Shown piece after piece: positions 33,595-45,802 of a stretch of 64,000 bases of DNA. This DNA is from Costus lasius (lineage: Eukaryota > Streptophyta > Magnoliopsida > Zingiberales > Costaceae). The stretch lies in NCBI GenBank assembly GCA_027563935.2, contig CM050450.1, forward strand, positions 30,491,439 through 30,555,438, written 5' to 3'. The translations under genes were made by a program, and so were the position numbers. Below the pieces are notes generated by a model that saw only the letters and a list, made by a program, of their open reading frames with translations, did not search any database and was not told where the DNA came from. The number at the start of each line of letters is the position of its first letter. Position 1 is the first letter of the stretch.

Positions 33595-35390
33595 TGTATT
33601 TGATGACACGAAAATTCATAGTATATTTTATATCATTTAATAGGTCTTTTTATGTTATGTTTATGCTCCTTTGCTTATTTTTATGCCTTATTTATCAAAT
33701 ATTGCGGAATCTATACCTTTTCTGATTTTTGATCATTTTCTAGTAAAAAAGCATCATTTTAAGGCGCTTTCGAGCAATTCAAGTGCATAGACAAATTCCC
33801 ATCATCAAGAGTAGATTACATATCAAATTTTACGCAGATCGGAGCTTCAGACACAATTACGGCAGGGCCGTAATGAATATTACGGTACCGTGGTTTTTCT
33901 GAACCTACAGAATAAACCATGGCACTACTGTAATCTATTTGACCTGCCATAATTTCAGTCGAAATCTGTGCAGAGAAGAATGCGGCACTGCCGTAATTAC
34001 TATTATGGCCATAATTTCGGGAGATTTCTTTCCAGAAAGATTTGCACTTATATGGCACTGCCGAATTTTACATTACGGCCCGTATTTCTTTTTAGTTTCT
34101 TCACAGAAGATATTACGGCACTACCATACTGGAAATTACAGCCGTGATTATGATCGAGACAGCTGATTTTCCCGGTATTATTGTAGCCCATTTTTTGTGC
34201 GGATGATTGCGGACGATTTAGACCACCAATTCAAGAACCGTAAAGAGGGGAATACTCCAAAGGAAAAGGCGAACATCATCAAACAGAAAGCCCTAATTTT
34301 GATTCACGCTTCAGAGAGAAATCAAGTTCTTCACCGCCGCCACGAAGTTTACAGAGCACCACCGGCAGTGAAATTTGAGGGAAAGCTACACCTGGAAGAG
34401 GAGAACATACCCCAGAAGTTTCGGAGTAAAAGGAGATCGATCGAAGGAGAAATCAACGAAAGAAGGAACACCGCACTATTCATCATGAGTTCTGGAGCAA
34501 AATCACGGGCTGTAATTTTCATTACAGCCCTGTGTTTAGTAAAATTTCTTCTTTCTCTTCGATTTTTTATCATTCTAAACTATACCTTTTTGTAATTCTT
34601 CTACCTTGCTAGCTTAAACACTTCTTGGGATAGGGGGTGTAATCTCCTAAATTTTATTATGACTAGATAATTCTTTATTTCGTCAGGATACTTTTATCAT
34701 GATAATTTTACTTAACTGATGATTGTCTTTAATCCTTTTTAGTTTCATATTGTTAGTGACTTGCAAAGCTTGGAACCCTAAAATTGAGATTTAGGAACTC
34801 ATCGTAAGAAATTAGGTTTGTTCTTATTTTTACATTTTAGGAGTTTATTGACTTATTGATAATCTAATCTAGGGAAAATTAATGAATTAAATATGAAGAT
34901 ATAGTAAGAAATTAGGTATCGGATCGTTGGAAACCCTTAAGTAGAACTTGTGAAACTAAAGTATAAAAATTTTTAGTTTTCACTTGAGATGATTGACATA
35001 GAGATTGGATGTATGAAAGTGATTTTAAATCTCATTGTCAAAGATTTACTTATCTTTAGTATTGAATAAATCCTGTGCGAAAGTGAGGATTGATTCTCTG
35101 TAAATTGTCTGCGCGAAGGCGAGATGATTTCTTTATAAAGTAAATTATATCTTTATCATCATAAGTTTAAACTGACGAGCACTTATTTCTATCTAGTCAT
35201 AGAAATTAAGGTGGATGAAACCCCAGTCCTAGTTTTTTCTCTCTGACTTTTCGTGTACTTCTCGACGTTTACTTGCATCATAATCGATTGCTTAGCTAGT
35301 GAAAAATCAACTATTCGGTACTTAACAAACAAGGTCTCTGTGGTTCGATATCTTTTTATTACTTCGAGTATCCGTGCACTTGCGGACACA
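33595..35390 (+). repeat. Athila-B 3' LTR (about 1796 bp)
   Basis: It runs from TGTATTTGATGACACG to TGCGGACACA. It contains palindrome cluster P4 (33856-34145) and a perfect 10-bp stem hairpin at 34507-34530. The ORF at 34197-34595 lies in LTR leader sequence and is not conserved as protein with the copy at 30264-30482, so it is not called a gene. Confidence 0.85.
33856..34145 (+). repeat. Palindrome cluster P4 in Athila-B LTR
   Basis: TTACGGCAGGGCCGTAATG, ATTACGGTACCGTGG, GCGGCACTGCCGTAATTAC and related units, beginning about 261 bp into the LTR. Confidence 0.85.
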
Positions 35391-36030
35391 ATCGGCCTCC
35401 TCTAGGGGAATGAGGATTTGTTCATAATTGGCCCTCGTATAATGGCAACCCAACCTACATGATAGATAAACCCTGGAAAGAGGTTCAATGGGTAACAATA
35501 AGCCTCCTAGTTGACCAAAGGAGTACCAAATAACAAATTATAAAAACACTTATGTGTTTATTGGAGTTATTTTAAAGACTCCAATACCTTATTCTTAAAG
35601 TAATTGTAGTACTCCTGTGTAGATGTAAGGTTGAGTGTATAACTCTCAAAGGGACCCAAAAGGTATATCCTGAGAAGTGCCTCTACACACTTCTTCATAG
35701 GGTTTCTCCTATATGTGGCTTTTACGTATATGGCTGTAGACTAGAGAGTGGACCCCTCTAGCTCTGTGAAAGTCACATGAATTAGAAGATTTTGCACACG
35801 GCCAGTAATGTGCAACACCGCGTTGTAGAGATTCTGTATCATGTGTGCACTGTTCAACATTGGGTAACAAGAGTTGTAGTTCAAGACCTGGTTCACTATA
35901 CCCCTTCCAATGGAGTTCGGTGTACTAAGTGTGTTAAGCATAACTTTTCCCTGACTGTGTGATATAGGCATTTGACAACATTTTCGTTATTTATGATTAT
36001 TCTTTAGACTTCTTGAGTTTTGTAGGGGAT
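35391..36030 (+). other. Unassigned retroelement 3' tail
   Basis: Non-coding 640 bp between the Athila-B LTR and the LTR-like unit at 36031. No protein motif is visible in any frame. TTTTGTAGGGGAT just before 36031 could be a weak polypurine tract, which would make this the 3' internal end of the element owning the 36031-41128 LTR. Lineage unknown. Confidence 0.4.
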
Positions 36031-38019
36031 TGTTGGTAGTGGAAAACCCAAAAAGCCTTATTTATTTATTTAATATTTTGGGTCTTAAAATTACTATTTA
36101 TTAGTTTTGCCCAATTATTTATATACCTATTTAATTTATAATTAAGGCTAACAAATAGCTTTGATTACTAGCTGATATGTCAATTAATACTAGCATTAAT
36201 TATGGCTAGACTAAACAGGTATGTGTTCTTTTCCCAACCTATGTGTGCATCTTCTTATGAGAGAAAGCATAACTAGTTATTTTGTTATACCCATGCTTTA
36301 ATATCACTATTATCATTTTGTGATAGAATCAAAGTTGCCTTGAAAAGTAAAGCAAGTGGTGCCATAATGCATAAAGCCTAAACCTACTAAGTTATTTTGT
36401 TTGTATGGACTCTTGAAGTTAAATTGTAGCTAAGTGTGATATTCAAGGTTCCTTTTATAATGGTATAACTCAAGATTCATACTAGGACTCATTGGGAATA
36501 TTGTGAAAATAATTGGGAAAATGGTAAATTTATCATATGATAAGCTACTTGGGAATTTGGTATTAAATGATGAAGTAACTAAGTTATGCATTCATAGTTG
36601 ATGGGAGAAGAGTTAAACCAGCTTATGATTTCATGAGGGGGGCATTAATAAGGTGATGCCACCTCTTGGCTTGCATGAGAAGACAAGCACCTTGACACCT
36701 CATGCTAGAGGCTTTCAATTGGAGAAAAATGAAGGTCTCCACAAGAATGTGTCCTTTGGCTTGAGGGAGATAAAAGGAATTTTAGAAAAAATTCAAGTAA
36801 AAACAAAAAGGGCATAAGGGAAAATTGAACAAAAAATAAAGGGCAAAAGGGTTAGCACCTAGCCACCTTATGGTACTTGAGTTTATCACTTGCTTCCACC
36901 TCATCGTTTCTTGCATGAGAAGCTAAAAGATGGAACAAAATTGAGATTTGCTCCCTTTTGGTCGTGTCTAACCTGAGAAAAACGAACCCTAAGGAAAGGG
37001 AAGGAGAAAGGAAAGAAAAGGGGAGAAAAGAAATGGAAAGTAATATTCTAAGGCAAGTTCTTAATCTTCCTTTGTAGTTGTTTGCCTTTGACTTCAATTG
37101 TATGCGAAATGATTTTGTACTTCATGTATGCCTTCAATTTGGTTCTGATTTCTATGATTTTTGGTAAATTCGACCCTTGGAAGAATGATCAATGCTATGT
37201 TAAACAACTATGAATCCATATGTAAAGTAAATCTGACCTTTCTTCATTCAAATGATCATAACTTTTGACTCTATGATCCAAATCGTATAAAATCAGATTC
37301 ATTGTAAAGAAGCCTTAATTATCTTTCGTTTGGGTTGGATATTGAATATTTTCGAAGAGGTTATCGATCTTGTTTCCTCAGCCCAATCCGACCCAGAAAA
37401 TCTGCTTTTGCTCTTTGGACCTTTATCTAGTGTGTGCGCTATATGTCCAGATTCTGTGATAGTAGTGCTACCTAATTTTCATTTTTATATCAAGTAGACT
37501 GATTAGCCTACACCTGGAGCCTTTATTTGCATGATTTGGATATGAAATGAAATTATACTCGATTTTTGAATTTAACCCTTTAAATCTGGAAATATCATTG
37601 TCCTGATTCTGACCTCTTGCTATTTCAAAGCTCATAACTTAATGTATTGAGCTCCATTTTAAGTCAAATTTATTTTCCTAAAAACTGGACTCGAAAACCT
37701 TTGTTTTGAAAGCAATATCATACCAAATGGTTTCTTATGAAGAATGTAATGTTCGTGGTAAACAAGCTCCAACTTTCTGATTTTGAATTACATGACCATT
37801 GCTATGTGTATCTTCCCTATATGGTCTTCTTTGTGGAGCTTATTGATACTTATTTCTCTTCCATTTGGAAATGAGTATATCAGCAACATGTATCTCATCT
37901 ATAAACTTTAAGGTTCACATCTTTGAGGGATTGATACATATATCAATAAACCCATTTTGGTAGGTTTCCATTTGTTAATGTATGAATGCTAGTGGGAATA
38001 ACATATGTTTGACTATGAA

Positions 38020-40170
38020 GCCCAGAATTGGGAAGAGATTGATAGTTGTGGAACAAAGTCCCACTATCTCTGATTTGAGGAGCCATGACAGCTCCAACCG
38101 GCATTTGTTTGAAGCCCAGAAATGGGAAGAGATTGATAGTTGTGGAGCAAAGTGCCACATGGAACAGAGTGCCACATTAGAAATAATTGTTGGGGTATGC
38201 CCTTAAGGCTAATGTTTGAGGCCTTGGGATTGTATCAGTATCATGTAATAAACTCTTGTGTTTATAAAGGCATGGTTATTATTCAGGTTGTTACCTTGTC
38301 TGCTGTAATAAGTGTACTACTGAATAATGTCTCAAAGCTGTTCAGCTAGGCTGACATGCTAAATGTCCTTAGTCGATATATCTTGGTGAACATGAGACAG
38401 CCTTGATATGATTGAGACTAATATGTATTCTAATCTTATAGGATGCTTCGACCATGGAATAAGATGTAGACTCATGGGTACATTGGATGTACTGGACAGA
38501 CCCTACTAGGATATTCAATTGCTTGTCACAATGTGAATGATCCTTGATTGCAACAAGTGGCACATGTCCTCTGACTTGAGATCACTTGTGTTTCTAAATG
38601 ATGATTGTCATTGTTTTGAGGTAGTTCAATATCATTTGAAACATGATGGTTATAGACTATCTTGGATAATGAGCTTGAGTCAGGTTAGGGCACTAGTGAT
38701 AGATAAAGGATTGCCGTCTCCTTGTTTAAGGAGTGTGATGTTCTAGAGGGGCCCCCCTGAATGAGATGATTGAGAAAGTGTATGGCCATACCCAGGTGAC
38801 TATGTTCATCTGGTCTAATCATACTCATCATATTGGAGCTACAGGCTTGACACGCTTGTCCAATAAGAACATCCAGTGGCAAAGGATACATGTACGCCTT
38901 GTGAATAGATTCACACTTGTGCTGTGGTTTGGGTGTAGTCTTGGAAGACTCTTTCCTTTATATCGGGAGACAGTGATGTGTTGCTAGATACCCCTCACTG
39001 ATCGTGATAACGTGAGTTATCGTTACCGACATTTAAAGGAAACCCTTAGGGTCGCACAATTTGATGATATGGCTTACTTAAGTCAGATCGTGTGGACTGG
39101 ATTGTTTTGATTCAGTTTAAAGGAGTTTAAACTCTGATTGTAAGTGAGATCCAGTCTAATCATGTTTGATTGATTAGGGCTTGTGATCGGTAAGCTTCGA
39201 TCGAGAGGATTGATGCTAGATCGGTGAGATCAAGAGCATCATGAGATGAACGGTTAGATTGGAAACCTTAGGGTTTAGTTGATCTAGACCGATTGGCTTG
39301 GGCTGGCTTGGTTTGGCCTTTGGACCGAACACATTTACTTTGAACCGGTTCAAGAGCTTGAACGTATGGTTCATTGTTTTGGCGTTTTGATCGATTTAGT
39401 GATCATGAACGCATGGCTTAATGGATTTTCCAATTTTGGAAAGTCATTTAGCGCATGTTCCCTTGAACGCCAAATGACTTGAATGCTCCATTCAACTCTC
39501 GTCTGCTTGCTCTTGTTTGACGAGACTTTGGCGTGGAGAAGGCGAGGTCTTGGTGGAGGTTTGGCAAGCCTAGACATCATCTCTCATTTCCTTACCATAC
39601 GAGAGGGACCCTTGAAGGACCTTGCTAGCACAAGGATCTCCAAGGAGCAAGCACATCATCTTGTGTGCGTCAACTAGGGAGAAGATCCCTTTCGATCTTT
39701 CTCTTCCAAGTCGCCATCTTCCTCATGGCTTTGGTATGGATCTAAACTTCATCAAGTTGATCATATTATCTTGCTAAGATCCATGAAAGACCCTTGCTTC
39801 CGCTTGCAATTTTTATGCGCCACCCTTAAGGGTTTTTCACCCCCCTCTTGAAAGGGGTTTCATCTGCTTGCGCTCCCCCTTGAAGGGGACTTTTCAATAA
39901 TAGGGGCCACCTCTTGAATCCATGGAAGTCACCTCTTGTAACACACTATCTCTGATGTGAGGAGCCATGACAGCTCCAGCTGACATTTGTTTGTTTGAAG
40001 TCCAGAACTGGGAAGAGATTGATAGTTGTGGAACAAAGTGCTACATGGACCAAAGTGCCACATTAGAAATAATGGAGGCCACCTCTTGAATCCATGGGAG
40101 CCACCTCTTGAATCCCACTATCTCTGATATGAGGAGCCATGATTGCTCCAGACGAAATATATGTTTGTGT
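38020..40170 (+). repeat. Tandem repeat of about 165-180 bp, split by a solo LTR
   Basis: Recurring text: ACTATCTCTGATTTGAGGAG, CCATGACAGCTCCA, GGGAAGAGATTGATAGTTGT, AAAGTGCCACAT and CCACCTCTTGAATCCATGG. Partial copy at about 38020-38066, a copy from 38067 interrupted at 38187 and resuming at 39902, a full copy at 39946-40124, and the start of another at 40125. Confidence 0.85.
38188..39896 (+). repeat. Solo LTR of the Copia-1 family (1709 bp), target duplication ATAAT
   Basis: It starts TGTTGGGGTATGCCC and ends GGACTTTTCA, matching the Copia-1 LTR in opposite orientation. ATAAT occurs on both sides (38183-38187 and 39897-39901), so the ends are exact and the element was reduced to one LTR by recombination between its LTRs. 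Confidence 0.95.
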
Positions 40171-40300
40171 TTCACCCTGACGAGGGTGGAATATGCTTCC
40201 AAACGTGGAACATTTATGTTATTTGTGATTTCCCACTATACTCCCTATGTTGTGTATGATATGTATCTTTGGGTTGATTCTTCTTTGTGTTCTTTATGCT

Positions 40301-40560
40301 TACCATGTGACTCTATGTTTCTTTGGATTGATTCTTATGATCGTCATGCTTACCATGTGACTCTATGTTACTTTGAGTTGATTTATCTTTGTGATCTTTG
40401 GATTGCTACCTTGTGTTATGCTTACCATGGTATTATGCTTATCATGTCACTATTGCTTACCATGGTATTATGCTTATCATGTCATTATTTCTTACCATGG
40501 TATTATGCTTATCATGTCACTATTGCTTACCATGTCACTATTATGTTTCCATGTGATATT
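40301..40560 (+). repeat. Minisatellite, about 40-bp units
   Basis: Repeats of CTTACCATGGTATTATGCTT with ATCATGTCACTATTG; about three good units at 40419-40540 and looser CTTACCATGTGACTCTATG units before them. It creates a long spurious frame. Confidence 0.8.
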
Positions 40561-41128
40561 ACTTGTGGAACCATGTGGAAATCTATTATGAATACTTCTC
40601 CTTTTTGGCATCTTAATTACTTGTTGAGCATTCTTGCTCAATCCTTGCATTCTAAACTCTTTACAGGTTAGCTTTGGGCTACAGGTTTATGTGGACGGTT
40701 TAAGGAAGGTATGAGTTGTGGTTTTATATTTTGAACATGTAAACATATGACTAATGTATGAAGATGCTAGTATGTTTGTATGATAAGTGTGTGAAGATCC
40801 ATGACTTGTGTGTGAGATATTATGGTTGTGAAATATTGAGCATGTAAAGTTAAATGACTCATGTATGCCATTCATTTTGATGTTTGTAATATAAGTGTGG
40901 TTTTGGAATAAATACTATGGTTTTGGAATAAGATGTATGGTTTTATGATAAGAATTTTGATTAATAGAAATGAGAAATTTTGAAGGGTTATTTGAATTGT
41001 TGTTACCTCCTAGATGATGAAAAATAATTTTTATAAGCTATGTTGATCAGGTTATCGTGTTTTGATCCTGGATACATATTGCTAAATTTTTTTATATTAT
41101 GAAATTACCATCCTCTAGGGGTGTGACA

Positions 41129-43500
41129 TTCTCCTTTTTGTTGTCATACATCGAAAGAATATCTTCGACAACCGCTCCACCGATGCGCCGGCAGAAGCGT
41201 ATTTCTAGTTGAATCTTAGGGTAAAAGACCAGATTTCATCCCATGCGAGGGACAGGATATTTGCCTAAAGATAGATCTTCAGATCGCCTCTAAATTTTTT
41301 TTACCGTAACATTTTTTTTTATTTTTATTAATTATAGGATTAGATCCAACATGTTAATTACTGTTCTTGTTTCCTTACGATGTTAAATAGCAAGCTTATA
41401 TAGCACAAGTACAATCTATATAATTAATTTGTTGAAAAGAGAATACAATGGTCATCTATGACTAAATTATCTTTCAAGTCTTATGTAGAGACTAATAGCG
41501 CTCTCAATTCTTGCAGGAAGCGTTGAAGGTGCATCAATGGCATTGGGCATGAAGCTAACGGCAAGTCATGCTTGAGCCAAGTTGGAACTTGGAATGTACA
41601 ATAGCATTTGCTTTAAAAGATGCAAACGATGAATCACTGTCAGCTGATGACACTTGAATTTTGATTTCAATTGTGTAGATAGCAACATGATTTGGCAAAA
41701 ATAAAATAACTATAATCCTATTTAGTAGACTCTATTACCACTTCCTCTTTTTCTTCAATTATTTCCTTAGGTTATGAGATATTGTGGCGACATAATATGT
41801 TACTGCATTTCCTAAGTTGAATAACATGTGCTTTATAACAGCTAGATCATTTTGTCTTAACTAGTGTCCTCGAGTATTCTTTGCCGGTTCTCATAACGAT
41901 TATTATTTCTCTTATATTACTTCCTCGTGCTCCTGGAGTGAATTTTCTGAAAAAAAAAGAAAACAAAGATTATTGTTTCTCTTATATTACTTACATTGTA
42001 AAATGCATTACCAAATCAATTAGTAAGGAGTATTACTTCACACCTATAGAGAACATCAATAGTATCAACGAAATCATCATCATTTGCCACAACAAGTTCA
42101 GAGAGATAATCTATAGCAACATCTGGAGACACTAAGGAAAGAAGATCGAGTGCCGAATTGGAAGAATTCCATTCACATTCATCATCCCATTTGTCAAAGC
42201 AACAGCTGCTATGGCTTATTGGTGAGGATGTCTGACCAGAAAAATTAAGCTTTTCAAAGTTCTAATTGTCATAGTCAAATTGAAAGGAGTTTGATACAAG
42301 ACTTTGTGAAACAAAATCATAACAAGAAGGATAATTATCAGCTCCCAGACTGCTTTTACTTTGAGTATGACAATCAGAGCTTTGAAAATGAGACATCCTA
42401 ACCAAGCCATAACAAGTGTTGCTTTGACAACTAGGATGATCAAAGTGAATGGGATCCTTGTGATTCGTCACTCGATCTTCTTTGCTCAATGTTTCTTAAT
42501 ATTGTTGTGATTTTCTCCCGGGACCTCTTGAGGAAAATGATGATGATTTCACTAATACTGTTCATGTTTTGTATGAGTGTGAGGTAATACTTCTTCCTAA
42601 TTAATTTAGTAATACTTCAGTTGAAGTTGTGGTAGGGAGAAGGGTTAGAGATAGAACATGTTTCTTTGAAACATTTTATTCATTAAATTGTTTTGAAACC
42701 TTCCTTTGTGTAACTAAAACAATGTTGTCTTTATAGACATGTGAGTTCCCTATTCCATACAACCAACTACACATGTATTCAATCACATGGGTGAGCTACT
42801 CTTAGACCCAAAATTCTTAATGTAGCTTAACATAAGATAATTTCAAATAGGACTAAACCCCAGCCAATCAGGTTGTCAACACATTTGTTTCAACCGTTTT
42901 TAGCTACATGTGCATGGGCAAAGAAGGATGTTGGGTCAAACAATAGCTCACCCTTGTGATTGAACACATGTCAAGATGGTTCCATGGAATAGGGAACTCA
43001 CAAGTCTATAAGGACTTTATCATTTTAGATACACAAAGGAAGATTTCAAAACTACTTAATGAATAAAATGTTTCAAAGAATATTCATCTTCCATGATGAT
43101 CCACAAGCCCCCATATGGAGATGAAATGCCTAAATTTTGTGACTGAGTTGGATAGGGTGAATGGAGTCCCTCCTGATTGGTGATACCATTAAAATTGCCA
43201 CAGGCCATCCATGGGATGTCTTATTGAGATCATGCTAAAATTGTCCCACATCATATTTCTCACAAAATTTTTATAGCTAGCATAAAAAATCACGAGGTGG
43301 AGCTTTTGGCTTTTTGCTGGTTTGACCAGAGCTGATTTTACTAAAACTAGTTAGAAAAGTTGAGGCTATTTGGGTAAAATAGCTGGGCTGGTTAGCTGTT
43401 TAAAAGTGTTGTACTATTATATTCTATTAAGAGAAAAATTTATAAATATAATATAAAATTTTATTATTTGTAATAGAAATCAAATTTTCTAATATCAAAG
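41129..43500. other. Mostly unassigned region
   Basis: No retrotransposon coding motif is seen. On the minus strand, 42489-42262 gives a 75-codon frame rich in Ser and Asp; past its TAG the same register stays open to about 42000 (residues such as SALDLLSLVSPDVAIDYLSE and DDFVDTIDVL). That is about 160 codons with one stop. I do not recognise it; it could be an exon fragment of a captured or decayed host gene, or chance. TTCTTGCAGGAAGCG near 41510 resembles an intron/exon acceptor. A foldback element occupies 42661-43082. Confidence 0.4.
42661..43082. repeat. Foldback / MITE-like inverted repeat
   Basis: Arm 1 (42661-42797) and arm 2 (42944-43082) are imperfect reverse complements over about 138 bp: for example TTTCTTTGAAACATTTTATT with AATAAAATGTTTCAAAGAAT, and GTGAGTTCCCTATTCCATAC with GGAATAGGGAACTCAC. 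The 146-bp loop is unrelated. No transposase. The target duplication was not determined. Confidence 0.85.
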
Positions 43501-44285
43501 TGTTAGTGTTATGCCCTGAGACCTGTTTTTGGTCTTAACTTTTGTACTATATTATTGATATTTATATATATTCTGACATTGTCATTGTCATGGTTTACTT
43601 TACATCTGCACATATATATGTTTACATGATGATGTCCCTTGAGATATTGCTATCTCAGATTAATATGTCCGTAGTCAAATACCATAGTGGATATGGGACA
43701 GCTATGGTGCAGGTGAGACTAGTTTATGTGCTGGTTAGCACAGGTTGCTTAACACATGCATATGGGTATATCAAGGTAGATATAGAGGACCGACCCGCCG
43801 TGAAATTTTAACATGGTGTCTCAAGTTAAAATTCACAGTGATAGAGGTGTATTTATCCTTCAACTTGAGGGAGATTGTGTCTCTGTGTAGTAAGAGATAT
43901 GCTTTGATATAACCTAACCTTTCGCCATAAAAAGAAAGTGATAAGGGTTATCATTGGGTATATCTTGAGCTATATGAGAGATGTGTCTTGCCAATAGAGG
44001 CTTTGCCCCTTCCTTGAGAGGAAGCTTGATGTCCATGTGCCCCTATATGGTTGCATGATTGAAAGTGTATGGCCAGACCCAGGTTTAGCCTAATTTAGTC
44101 ATGACCATTATGATTGGGATAAACAAGTATGACACACTTGTCCAATCTGGACATCAACCTGGCAAAGGGATTAGCATACATGAGTACCTTATCATAGTTT
44201 AGGGGTTGTCGATGACGATATTAATTCCGATGACTTGGGTAGTAGCAATGCACTTCTAGGTGCTACTCACTACTTGTGATGAGTA
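43501..44285 (+). repeat. Copia LTR fragment (Copia-2/4 family, diverged)
   Basis: It starts TGTTAGTGTTATGCCC and parallels the Copia-4 LTR (GGATATGGGACAGCT, TGTATGGCCAGACCCAGG, ACACTTGTCCAATC, TAGCAATGCACT) for about 785 bp. It then ends abruptly where Athila-type 3' sequence starts. The 3' half is missing. Confidence 0.82.
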
Positions 44286-45802
44286 GGTTGACATTCAGCG
44301 ACAGGTCAAATTGATGAATGGAGTGTGGGAGAAAGTTTCTTCCTTGGACGAGAGACTAGCCTTCCTCTTGCAAAATAATATGAAGAGGGTGACCGATTCT
44401 TCTGATGAGGAGCCACTCGACTATTCCTTCAGAGGCATGGGCAAGAGCTCAAAAGCTCAAGGCTTTCGTTCATGAAAGAAGAAGTGAATTTCTTTGCCCT
44501 TGACAGTCCACCTATTCCACTCACATATCGTTGCCTCGCATAGAGGACTATGTGACATTTAGAGTGGGTGGGCTCTTGTTATTTCTCTTTCTGTGCTGGT
44601 TGTTATTTGTTAGTGATGTTGCTACTGTTATGCTTTGGTATTGTTATTTGTGCTACTTGTAGGTACATTCATTTGGTGTTGTTATATGTTGCTACTGCTA
44701 TGATTTGGCTTGATCTATAGGCCCTGACAAGGATATTTTGCCTGGTATTCTAAGATGCATACTTTCCTATGTTTGTTGGTGTTGTTATATGATGCTATTT
44801 GGTGTTGATGTGGCAATGATTATGCTGTATTGTTAGGTTAATCATTTGTGATGTTACTATGATTGATATGATGCTATGATGCTATGAATTGATTTATGCT
44901 TATACTGTGTTTTGCCTAATGTGATTCTGTAATGCTACTTTAATCAAGACAATTTTAGTATAGTCGATCATTTTGTTTATGAAAATGTTGTGATTCTGAT
45001 CCCGTGATAGCCATGAATGAATTTTGCTTGATTCCATGCATGGTGTGTATAATAGTGGTTATGATATGTTGAAAACACTATCTGCTTCAGATATATTCTA
45101 TGATCCTATCCAAATGGTCTATGATTTTGAAATCTTCTGATTGGAATGATTGAGAATGTTGAATTAGTGGGTCACACATTTCTGAAATATTCAAGAATGG
45201 CATGCTAGTGGTTTACATTAGATTTCATGTTGAGGCACATACTTGCTTATTCATTTTCCTTGAATCCATGTTACTTGTTGGGCGATGATCACAAGTGTGA
45301 TATTATTTTATCTAAGCATAAAAAAAAAAGACAAAACAAAAACACATAAATATAGACTCCTTTACCTGGCACTACGCAAAATTGGCAATGGTATCAAAGT
45401 CATGAGTTGAAGTCTCCTATCACCATCTGTTTTGAAAGCTTGTGTATATACTTGAATACAATTAGAGGTGATAATGCTTCTCTTTTAATAAAACATTTGT
45501 GTCTGACCCATCAAGTTGATTTTGAATGCATTGGATTTGAATGAGTAGTATATGTGCTAAATAGGATTCTTTGTGTGCCTCTAGCTGAATGCCTTGACTT
45601 CTAGAGATTGTGGGACCTGTCTGCTGAACTTTTTAGTTATTATCTCATCATTTGATTTCTCATATCTAGATCCTGGACTGCTCATAGATATTGTCTGACT
45701 TAGTTACATGTTTTCAACCTGAATAACTACTTTCACACCTATCATGTGTTTCATCTTAGTTTATTGCTTGAGGACAAGAAAATATTTAAGCCTGGGAGTA
45801 TT
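44286..45802 (+). other. Athila-C 3' internal region (remnant)
   Basis: The first 200 bp keep a short coding remnant (EKVSSLDERLAFLLQNNMKR, SSDEEPLDY) with stops, possibly the end of a post-pol ORF. The remainder is non-coding. GGCACTACGCAAAATTGGCA near 45368 matches the 3' hairpin region of Athila-A and B, and TTGCTTGAGGACAAGAAAAT at 45764 precedes the LTR. Gag and pol are absent. Confidence 0.65.

Larger units (their letters stand above)
31390..35390 (+). mobile_element. Athila-B: internally deleted tandem partner of Athila-A
   Basis: The primer site, gag and pol are absent. From 31390 the sequence is a post-pol block (31427-31485), palindrome cluster P3 (31577-31975), a remnant of the post-pol ORF tail (about 32130-32273), a 3' region with paired hairpins, and a complete 3' LTR (33595-35390). 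It shares the LTR at 29619-31389 with Athila-A. Confidence 0.82.
36031..41128 (+). repeat. Long LTR-like unit with nested solo LTR
   Basis: Starts TGTTGGTAGTGG and ends GGGGTGTGACA. Without the nested solo LTR and one target duplication it is about 3.4 kb. Long length, a leader-like purine-rich stretch (36955-37045) and the end GTGTGACA fit a gypsy LTR of Tekay type, but no primer site follows 41128 and the five bases on either side (GGGAT; TTCTC) differ. It could therefore be a 3' LTR. No gene: the 187-codon frame at 40108-40671 runs through minisatellite DNA. Confidence 0.5.

Noticed and set aside
40108..40671. 187-codon plus-strand frame
   Set aside because: It runs through a tandem repeat and a minisatellite inside an LTR-like unit and has no recognisable domain.
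36031..41128. Solo LTR
   Set aside because: The bases on the two sides do not match, so a 3' LTR of a truncated element is as likely; left as an LTR-like unit.
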